Made by a program: the position numbers and the translations under genes
In this document: piece after piece, positions 21,547-27,313 of the stretch
How positions within the stretch are numbered: the first letter of the stretch is position 1
Layout: each line of letters starts with the position of its first letter
The notes under the pieces: model-generated
The model's input: the letters and a program-made list of their open reading frames with translations, nothing else
What the model was told of the DNA's origin: nothing
Databases searched by the model: none
NCBI GenBank assembly: GCA_964569815.1
Contig: CAZMUN010000016.1
Coordinates: 1-27,313, forward strand
Reading direction: 5' to 3'
Length of the DNA: 27,313 nucleotides
Source: CAZMUN01 sp964569815
GTDB lineage: Archaea > Iainarchaeota > Iainarchaeia > Iainarchaeales > GCA-2688035

Positions 21547-22338
21547 TTATTTTTTGAAAAGTTTGGGAAGATCTTTTATCGAATCTATAACAAAATCTGG
21601 TTTTATTTCAGAATTATCTAAGTCTTCTTTGCGAAAATTGCCGGTTTTAACAAGAACTGTCTTTAGGCCAGCTTTCTTGGCACCAACAATGTCGCCGGTA
21701 ATCGAATCGCCTATCATTACTGCTTTGCTTGCTTGACTATTAAGTTTTGCCAATGCAACATCAAAAAAGTTCTTATTTGGTTTTCCAATCACGATTGCCT
21801 TCTTTCCGCTCGAATATTCTAACGCCTTGACAAACGCGCCTAAGCTTATGCAAAGTTTTCCCTCGCTTGGATAGAATTTATCCTCATGCATTGCTATTAA
21901 GTCAGCGCCGTCTAAGATCATTCTCAATGCACTTGCCATCATTTCGTAGTTTATCCTTTTATCAAATCCTAAGACTACAAAATCTACTTTTTCTTCTGTT
22001 CTTGTAACATTCAAGCCTTTATTTCTGTAAACGTCGTCTAAATAATCCGCTCCTGTCAAAAAGCATTTTGCACCATTTTTTTTGCCAACAACATAGTCCG
22101 CTGTTGCATATGCTGAATTTAGAATTTCGTCAATTGTTACATTGACGGGAAGTTTTGAAAATTTTTCAACCAATGCTTTATTTGAATGTCTTGTCGCATT
22201 TGTAACAAATAGGCGCTTATACTTATTTTTTTCAAGATAGTCTAAAGTTTCTTTTGCGCCGTCAACTGGTTGATTGCTTGAGAATACAACCCCGTCAATA
22301 TCTATTAGAAAACATTCTATTTCGTTTTTATCTATCAC
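21547..22338 (-). CDS. HAD-IIA (NagD-like) phosphatase
   Basis: 263 residues. FLIDIDGVVFSSNQPVDGAKETLDYL (about 10-35) holds the DxDGV nucleophile motif, LFVTNATRHSN the second motif, and KPNKNFFDVALAKL with MIGDSITGDIVGAKKAGLKTVLV (about 208-230) the Lys and the Mg-binding Asp pair. A C2-type cap lies between. Relatives dephosphorylate nucleotides, sugar phosphates, phosphoglycolate or p-nitrophenyl phosphate. The GTG at 22338 is preceded at 5 nt by GAGGTGATC, a near-perfect SD inside the end of the radical SAM gene, with which it overlaps by 11 nt. It is the third gene of the NACHT operon; the coupling suggests a shared pathway. Confidence 0.88.
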   Translation of the reverse strand: MIDKNEIECFLIDIDGVVFSSNQPVDGAKETLDYLEKNKYKRLFVTNATRHSNKALVEKFSKLPVNVTIDEILNSAYATADYVVGKKNGAKCFLTGADYLDDVYRNKGLNVTRTEEKVDFVVLGFDKRINYEMMASALRMILDGADLIAMHEDKFYPSEGKLCISLGAFVKALEYSSGKKAIVIGKPNKNFFDVALAKLNSQASKAVMIGDSITGDIVGAKKAGLKTVLVKTGNFRKEDLDNSEIKPDFVIDSIKDLPKLFKK

Positions 22339-23353
22339 TTTTGATCACCTCGGTTTTAACATTTTGATTTAAGTCTTCTTCAGATACAAAGTAGACTCCT
22401 TTGTAGTAATCGAGCACTTTGCTAAATCCGGCCCTTATTTCGTCCTCATTATTAAGATTTATTTTGGAAAAGTTTACACACAAGTCCGATCTGTGTTTGC
22501 ATGTCCTAAGCTTCCCGCCGGATGAGAGAAACATTTCATATAATCCCTCCTGGCAATAGTGCTTATGGCTCTTTTCGGGGTACAATTCACAGTTTTCGCA
22601 TGCTGAACTATAGGTTGTGCCTTTGGTACTGTCCTTTACCCTGATTTTTATTCCATCTACTTTAAATTCTATCATTGGAATGCCATATCCTCCTGGGCCA
22701 TAAACAACATTCTCGGAAGTTGAAAGAGATCTTAGTTTTTTTATCAGATCTTGAGTCGATTGATAGTTTTGGGTCCAATATTCTTTGCCAGGTATTCTGA
22801 AATAGTTTAAATCAAGTATTTTAAGGTCAATCTTTTTAGTGATGCAGTAATCTATGAGATCCCAAATGCCCGAATAATTTTTCTTAGTTAGAACTACATT
22901 AATTCTCAAGGGAAAAACTTTTTGTACTGAATCAATTCCTTCTAGGACTTTTTCTAACAAGTCGTGTCCGGTGATTTTGTTGAATTTTTGGCGGTTGATA
23001 GAATCTAGGCTTATAATGGCTTTTCTAAATTTAATTTTTTTTAATTCCCCTAAGTTCTGTTTTAGGCGAACTCCATTTGTAGAGAGCCTCAAGTTCAATG
23101 AGGGGTTATGGCCCAATAGTTCCCTAGTTACTTCAATTAGCTTGTTTTTTTCTAACAGAGGTTCACCACCTGAAAAAACAATATAACTAATACCAATATC
23201 TGAAGCCACTTTTAATATCTTCAACAATTCTTCCTTTTTTAACTGGCTGTTGGAAGCCAAATAACATTCCCCGCCTGGCGAACAATATTCGCAATTTAGA
23301 TTACATTCGGCGGTCAGCGCGACTCTTAGTCCAGGCAATTTACTTTTATCCAT
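22328..23353 (-). CDS. MoaA-like radical SAM enzyme
   Basis: 341 residues. LRVALTAECNLNCEYCSPGGECY (Cys 17, 21, 24) is close to the MoaA start (LRxSxTxxCNxxCxYCxP), and IVFSGGEPLL is the GGEP motif. The C-terminal half has CENC, then HYC about 11 residues on, and GKLRTCKHRSDLC, probably a second 4Fe-4S cluster, as in MoaA. The C-terminal GG of MoaA is absent and no other Moa gene is seen, so cofactor synthesis is unlikely. MoaA relatives rearrange nucleotides or modify peptides. The ATG follows the NACHT stop with no gap (TAGATG), so translation is coupled. Confidence 0.88.
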   Translation of the reverse strand: MDKSKLPGLRVALTAECNLNCEYCSPGGECYLASNSQLKKEELLKILKVASDIGISYIVFSGGEPLLEKNKLIEVTRELLGHNPSLNLRLSTNGVRLKQNLGELKKIKFRKAIISLDSINRQKFNKITGHDLLEKVLEGIDSVQKVFPLRINVVLTKKNYSGIWDLIDYCITKKIDLKILDLNYFRIPGKEYWTQNYQSTQDLIKKLRSLSTSENVVYGPGGYGIPMIEFKVDGIKIRVKDSTKGTTYSSACENCELYPEKSHKHYCQEGLYEMFLSSGGKLRTCKHRSDLCVNFSKINLNNEDEIRAGFSKVLDYYKGVYFVSEEDLNQNVKTEVIKSDR

Positions 23354-25723
23354 CTAATTTATCACTACTCCCCAAGTCTTAGCTAAATCTGTTCTATCTT
23401 TAACCTTGTTTTTAATTGCAGCGACGGCTTTCAGCATAACCTCTCTATCTTTTGGAGCGACTATTTTTATTCTGTTGTTTAATTCCTCGACAGTTTTATC
23501 AGTGCCTATTTTTCCCAAAGCAAGAGTTGCGTGCCATCTAACAGAGTAATTCTCATCAGCCAATGTTTCAATTAGTGGACCCACAGATTCTACTAGATTT
23601 AATTTGCCTAGTGCCAATGCAGCGTGCATTCTGACCCACTGCTGTTCGCTTTTTAACATTGAAACAAGCGGCGCTAACAGTTCCGCCTTTCTTTTGCTTA
23701 ATATCTCATTTGAAACTGTTTTACCAGACTTTTTTGAATCTCTCTTTTGGATTATGGCAATTGTTTCTGCTCTAACTAACGGATTATCATGTTTTAAGAA
23801 TTTGTCTATTCTAGCAACATCTAGTTTTGTTTTAACGTCTTGTAAACCAAGAAGAATGTGGACAAGAGTGTGGGTGTTAGACTCATCTAAGTTCTCAAGG
23901 AGCGTCTGTTCTACCTTTTGGTTATCAAAATTACCCAATACCCAAAGAAGTCTTCTTTTGAGCTGTTCATCCTTCCCTGAATTGACTTCTTTAATTGCTA
24001 AATCACAGGCCCTTTTTCCCATCCTATTTAAGATATTTGCAGACCTCCAATGAATGTTATTGTCTGAATCATTAACTAATTGAAGTAACTCTATGATTGT
24101 CAGGTCTAAAAGTTTTTCATCAACAAAGTTTGCTGAAATTGCACATTCTCCTGCCAAAAACAGGTTTTGTCCTTTTAGTGCTTTAATTAACCCGGTTGAG
24201 TCTGGTAATAGCCCTGACAAGAAGATAATTGGCTCGACCCAAGGTATTTTGTTAGCTTGTTCTTTCAAAAATGCCTTATCAATGCTTTTACCTTCAGCAA
24301 ACTTAAGGTTCAATTCTTTTGCTGCAAAGAATTCTTGGAAGCTGTGGTGCCCAAATCTTGCTTCTGAACCGTTTACTAGTATCAGGTTTGTTTTCATGGC
24401 GACGCTTATTATTTGTTTTTCCTCTTTTCTTTCAAGGTCCTGGTCTTTGCAAAATCTCTTTACGCTTTTCAGGAACAGTTCGAGAGGAAATATTGTTCCG
24501 ATTGAAACTGTTTCAAATGCAAGGCTAGCTAAAGCGTTTTCTAAGTCAACTGCTATAAGTTCTGGCTTTTTCAAAACTTTTGTTTCCCATCTATAAATTA
24601 AGTCGTTGAAATAACTATTGTACAGCTTGGTTTTGTTTGATGGTAAAACTTTTTCTGCAGTATAGACTTTTGCAGTCATGTCTAAGAGCAATGGGTTTTT
24701 GCATAAGTCAAAAAGGCTTTTGTCTGATTCAAGTTCTTGAAATAAACGGGTAAGATTTCTCTTTTCAAGATAATTGCTAATTTGTTTTTCCGTAAATGGG
24801 TTTAATTCGTATGTGCTAACAGAAAACTTGCCTTTTGGATCAGAACTGGTTCTCGAAGAGATTACGAACTTGTTTTTCTTAAAATTTTCATTAAAGCAAA
24901 AAACGTTTAATTGATCTAAAATAAAATCCAAACGATTAATCTTTTCGCCATTGATCATAATATTTCCGTAGGCTTCGTTCAATCCATCGAAGAAAAAAAC
25001 AAAACTGCCTTTCTGAAGTGCTTCTGCTAAAAAGCCTTCATTCATTCTTTCGCCCGAAACCTCAAAGACTTTTTGATGCACGATATCCAGGAGAGACTGT
25101 CCCTTAAAGTTAGATAAATTAAAAATTATTGGCGTTCGACCCTCGGATTTACAGTACCTATAAGCGGCTTGCATTAATGCCGTTGTTTTTCCTGATCCTG
25201 AAGGTCCCAGGATAAGACAGTTGCCAGTAGATTCGGAAAGGCTTTTTAGAACTGTTTCTTTCTTTGAAGCAATTACGCGGTTTCCAAACGAATCCAAATC
25301 AGACTTGGAACTATAAAGAACAGGCAATCCCTGTATTCTTGGTTTAAGAAGCTCAGCAAGACAAGTTTTGTAATTGTCCAAATATTTTGAATAAAAAGCA
25401 AGCGTTGTAGATGAAACTGCCGGCCCGGCGGTTTTTGAATTATAATCTTGCTTCACCTCTTCACTAAAAGCTTTCAATTGTTCCAGCCAATCCACATTCA
25501 AGCAATATTCTCTGCTTTTCTCAACCAAAACTTTTTCCCTAACAAGGCCTTTAACAGACTTATGGACAGCCTGATAAGTACAAGAAACAGAATAAACTTT
25601 GGAAATGCGGTGATAGATTTTCCTGGTGCTAAGAGGCCATTCTTTAGCCAAAATAGTAATAACCAAATCTTTAACAGATGCCTCTCGACCCCTAGTCTGC
25701 GGCAAAACAATACCAATAGCCAT
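23354..25723 (-). CDS. wHTH-NACHT-HEAT STAND NTPase
   Basis: 789 residues. Residues about 15-85 look like a winged helix (ASVKDLVITILAKEWPLSTRKIYHRIS onward). The NACHT domain has Walker A GPSGSGKT (173-180), Walker B FFFDGLNE (243-250) with the small-residue/acidic NACHT signature, sensor-type KFVISSRTS (about 285-293), the LNPFTEKQISNYL helix and GHHSFQEFFAAKEL (458-471). From about 540 to 789 are HEAT-type repeats such as WVRMHAALALGKL and SVRWHATLALGKI. NACHT proteins of this form sense foreign proteins or nucleic acids, and many bacterial ones block phage. It has no obvious nuclease effector; the radical SAM enzyme and phosphatase downstream may fill that role. Confidence 0.87.
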   Translation of the reverse strand: MAIGIVLPQTRGREASVKDLVITILAKEWPLSTRKIYHRISKVYSVSCTYQAVHKSVKGLVREKVLVEKSREYCLNVDWLEQLKAFSEEVKQDYNSKTAGPAVSSTTLAFYSKYLDNYKTCLAELLKPRIQGLPVLYSSKSDLDSFGNRVIASKKETVLKSLSESTGNCLILGPSGSGKTTALMQAAYRYCKSEGRTPIIFNLSNFKGQSLLDIVHQKVFEVSGERMNEGFLAEALQKGSFVFFFDGLNEAYGNIMINGEKINRLDFILDQLNVFCFNENFKKNKFVISSRTSSDPKGKFSVSTYELNPFTEKQISNYLEKRNLTRLFQELESDKSLFDLCKNPLLLDMTAKVYTAEKVLPSNKTKLYNSYFNDLIYRWETKVLKKPELIAVDLENALASLAFETVSIGTIFPLELFLKSVKRFCKDQDLERKEEKQIISVAMKTNLILVNGSEARFGHHSFQEFFAAKELNLKFAEGKSIDKAFLKEQANKIPWVEPIIFLSGLLPDSTGLIKALKGQNLFLAGECAISANFVDEKLLDLTIIELLQLVNDSDNNIHWRSANILNRMGKRACDLAIKEVNSGKDEQLKRRLLWVLGNFDNQKVEQTLLENLDESNTHTLVHILLGLQDVKTKLDVARIDKFLKHDNPLVRAETIAIIQKRDSKKSGKTVSNEILSKRKAELLAPLVSMLKSEQQWVRMHAALALGKLNLVESVGPLIETLADENYSVRWHATLALGKIGTDKTVEELNNRIKIVAPKDREVMLKAVAAIKNKVKDRTDLAKTWGVVIN

Positions 25724-25752
25724 TATACTAAATAATTACATTTCACGTTATT

Positions 25753-25775
25753 TTAAACCTAACGGTTTAACTTTT
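25753..25775 (-). promoter_or_regulatory. Shared palindromic element, copy 2, over the NACHT promoter
   Basis: On the minus strand AAAAGTTAAACC, GTTAG, GTTTAA, then AATAACG. It contains the perfect 7-bp inverted repeat TTAAACC/GGTTTAA (25753-25759, 25764-25770). TTTAAAATA within it is about 29 nt before the ATG at 25723 and is the likely TATA box, so a protein bound here would block initiation. The 12-bp run GGTTTAACTTTT (plus strand) is identical to that at 21528-21539. The NACHT protein's own wHTH domain is a possible ligand. Confidence 0.65.
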
Positions 25776-25891
25776 AGAATCTTGATTTAAACAAAATAGT
25801 CCTTTCAGTTCGCCAAAACAATCCCGGGATCGCAATAGGAATGTATTGTATACGATATGTTTTTATATTACGATGTATAACATAGTATAAT

Positions 25892-26209
25892 ATGGATAAG
25901 TTGGATAAAATGGATAATATTTGCATTAGGTTAGATGCTAATCTTTCTAAACAAATTGATAAGGACATGAAAGAATTTCATTATACTACCAAGACCGATT
26001 TTGTTAGAGATGCTATTAGAACTAAACTTTCTTTGCTAGATGAGCAGAGATCTAAGAAGAAAGCTTGGGATGCACTGTTTGCCGCAAGGGGTTCGCTTAA
26101 AGGAAAAGGAAAATTCAAGACAGATGAAGAGTTTCACGATTGGAGAAGCGGCGAAGGAAGCAAAGAAATGCTTGAACACTTTGAGAAAAAACTTGGCCTC
26201 AAAAAGTAG
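25892..26209 (+). CDS. Ribbon-helix-helix protein, antitoxin-like
   Basis: 105 residues. NICIRLDANLSKQIDKDMKEFHYTTKTDFVRDAIRTKLSLL (about 8-48) fits a ribbon-helix-helix DNA-binding domain. The second half is Lys/Glu-rich and probably partly disordered, as in antitoxins that wrap a toxin. The start is ATG 25892; ATG 25910 is also possible. TTTTTATATT at about 25860-25869 is a TATA box about 27 nt upstream, so the mRNA is probably leaderless. Around it are the palindrome GTATAC and related GTATA repeats that may be its own operator. It converges on a PIN-domain gene and overlaps it by 11 nt, not the usual tandem order. Confidence 0.7.
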   Translation: MDKLDKMDNICIRLDANLSKQIDKDMKEFHYTTKTDFVRDAIRTKLSLLDEQRSKKKAWDALFAARGSLKGKGKFKTDEEFHDWRSGEGSKEMLEHFEKKLGLKK

Positions 26210-26612
26210 CGTCTTCTGGAGCCATTGATTCAACAATATCAGCCAATTGTTCAAAGTGGTAATCCCTAGTAATCATTATTGCATCGTTGTCTCTGGCAAG
26301 AATTGCGTGAAAAACATCGTTAAAAGGCAGGCCCCTTTGAGCGGAAATTTTTTTGGCTTCCTGCACCTGTTCAGGCAAAACAGAAGCTTCCTCTAAAATG
26401 TCTTCAAAAGAAGAAAGCATGCTGTCAAGAAGGCCCTTTGGCATATCTTTTAGCTCAAACAAAACTGGTTCTGCGAGTATGACAACACAATGGTTCTTCC
26501 TGCAGTTTTGAAGGAATTGGAAGGCGAGTTCACCCAAGGGCCTGAGGTTGTCCCGCCTGTCCTCAAGGTAATCGCGCCAAATCGCAGTACCCAAGTAAAA
26601 CCTTCTGGCCAT
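26199..26612 (-). CDS. PIN-domain protein, VapC-like, first Asp replaced by Gly
   Basis: 137 residues from the ATG at 26612, chosen for the GGTG site 5 nt upstream and the TTTAAATAA TATA box at about 26633-26644. FYLGTAIWRDYLEDR stands where PIN domains have YLDTxxW, so the first metal-binding Asp is Gly. The others remain: Glu in PVLFELKD, Asp in GLPFNDVFHAILA and Asp in AIMITRDYHFEQL. PIN ribonucleases of the VapC type cut tRNA or other RNA; this one may be weak or inactive. It overlaps the 3' end of the convergent RHH gene by 11 nt. Confidence 0.75.
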   Translation of the reverse strand: MARRFYLGTAIWRDYLEDRRDNLRPLGELAFQFLQNCRKNHCVVILAEPVLFELKDMPKGLLDSMLSSFEDILEEASVLPEQVQEAKKISAQRGLPFNDVFHAILARDNDAIMITRDYHFEQLADIVESMAPEDATF

Positions 26613-26658
26613 AGCAACACCATGCACGCAAGTTATTTAAAGAAAAACCCGCTTCACG

Positions 26659-26784
26659 TCACCGCCTCAACTCCAGCAAGCCCTTTATTTCTCTTAGAAG
26701 CTTGTTCTGCTCTTTTAGGAGTTTGTTTGTTTCAGCGACTTCTCGTTTGGTTTTAGCTTGCTGGATAAATGTTGCTATATCCAT
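26659..26784 (-). CDS. 41-residue helical protein downstream of the integrase
   Basis: The ATG at 26784 is preceded by GGAGGTG, a perfect SD inside the integrase 3' end, and the gene overlaps the integrase stop by 10 nt, so it is translated from the same mRNA. The product begins MDIATFIQQAKTKREV and is Lys/Leu/Glu-rich, with LLKEQNKLLREIKGLLEL giving the heptads of a short coiled coil. It could assist recombination, for example as a directionality factor, but no known family is recognised. Confidence 0.6.
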   Translation of the reverse strand: MDIATFIQQAKTKREVAETNKLLKEQNKLLREIKGLLELRR

Positions 26785-27313
26785 TTGCTTGCACCTCCAT
26801 TTTGTTGCAGTACTGCCAGAGCCTGTTTCAGTTTGATTGGATTGTTTCCGACTTCGCCCAGCAAACGCATTAAGGCAATTAGGCTTTCCTGTTCCTTGTT
26901 GGTTGTTTCTTCCAGCTCGTTTAGCCCTTGCTCTGAGAGTGGCAGCCAGCATTTTTCGCAAAACGGGTTGTTATGGTCATTCAAAGTCTTGCAACGAGGA
27001 CATTGTTTCTGCTTCAGAATGTCTTCCTTTTTGTTTGATTCTTTAAGGCCGTGCATTCTGAGAATAGCGTCTTCTACTTGCTTTCCTGAAAGGTGAACGT
27101 AGCGTGCGGCCATTTTGGATTCCTGAACCCAGCCAAAATATTCCTTGAGCTGAGCCTCAGTAAGGAATTGGGACATATAGGTTGCCCTGCTGTGCCTGAA
27201 GTGATGTGGGTTTACAGGCTTTTGTATCCCTGCTCTCTTTGCAACCTTTTGAAGCACAGACATTATGTTTCTGTGCTGCATGCATCCGCCAAAGTTTTTC
27301 TCAATGTTGACAA
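26775..27313 (-). CDS. Tyrosine recombinase/integrase with zinc ribbon, 5'-truncated
   Basis: The frame is open to the window edge, so the N-terminal part is missing; about 179 residues are seen. HHFRHSRATYM carries the H-x-x-R of the catalytic site, EYFGWVQES the following H/W position and ARYVHLSG the Tyr nucleophile. After it a zinc ribbon CPRCKTLNDHNNPFCEKC (about 93-110 from the internal Met at 27281) and a helical tail follow, a form found in archaeal integrases. It cuts and joins DNA at att sites of integrated elements. Its place at the edge of the accessory section supports past integration. No att repeat was found by eye. Confidence 0.85.
   Translation of the reverse strand, partial: VNIEKNFGGCMQHRNIMSVLQKVAKRAGIQKPVNPHHFRHSRATYMSQFLTEAQLKEYFGWVQESKMAARYVHLSGKQVEDAILRMHGLKESNKKEDILKQKQCPRCKTLNDHNNPFCEKCWLPLSEQGLNELEETTNKEQESLIALMRLLGEVGNNPIKLKQALAVLQQNGGASKWI

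Noticed and set aside
22328..23353. Viperin (antiviral nucleotide-making radical SAM) identity
   Set aside because: The first part is MoaA-like with an LTAECNLNCEYC start and C-terminal Cys ligands; viperin motifs such as the CNYKCGFC context are absent. Only the general idea of nucleotide chemistry is kept.

Overview
The window reads as archaeal chromosome, most likely from a small-genome DPANN-type lineage (Diapherotrites or Micrarchaeota would fit; this is inference, as no rRNA is present). The archaeal signs are TATA boxes 25-30 nt upstream of many start codons with little or no leader, a TrmB-family regulator, an archaeal-type tyrosyl-tRNA synthetase, a RibL-type FAD synthase, a LysW-like zinc ribbon protein, and a tRNA-Leu gene with an intron at the archaeal position 37/38.

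Positions 1-13823 look like host backbone. They hold a truncated HAD phosphatase and a PfkB kinase, an Hsp20 chaperone, a LysW-like protein, a Yip1-like membrane protein, a transglutaminase-fold protein, TyrRS, RibL, two paralogous small membrane proteins, and a three-gene ECF vitamin transporter (S component, fused double ATPase, EcfT). These are followed by divergent purA and guaB, a kinase-like orphan, the intron-containing tRNA-Leu(CAA), a decayed LAGLIDADG endonuclease, an EF-Tu domain II-like protein and a second family of paralogous membrane proteins, one copy frameshifted. RibL beside a RibU-like ECF S component suggests uptake of riboflavin or FMN and conversion to FAD.

Positions 13824-14259 are a hairpin-dense stretch without a convincing gene. 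From 14260 to about 25770 the DNA is more AT-rich and looks like an accessory island. It has three parts. First, a TrmB regulator is divergent from an aminotransferase and a B12-binding radical SAM enzyme. Second, a minus-strand operon runs from an 85-aa basic protein to a 13-aa ORF with a strong Shine-Dalgarno, a hairpin/T-tract terminator, a SPASM radical SAM enzyme, CysRS and a MazG-like pyrophosphohydrolase. Third, a tightly coupled minus-strand operon encodes a wHTH-NACHT-HEAT STAND NTPase, a MoaA-like radical SAM enzyme and a HAD-IIA phosphatase.

The second and third operons are each preceded by nearly the same 23-bp palindromic element (20 of 23 positions identical, same spacing), so they are probably co-regulated. 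This pair of operons is the best candidate for an undescribed system: a NACHT sensor of the type used in antiviral immunity, coupled to radical SAM chemistry and possibly a tiny peptide substrate.

The right edge (25892-27313) holds a ribbon-helix-helix protein convergent with a PIN-domain protein that lacks the first catalytic Asp, a 41-aa helical protein and the 3' part of a tyrosine recombinase with a zinc ribbon. The recombinase fits with an integrated accessory region.
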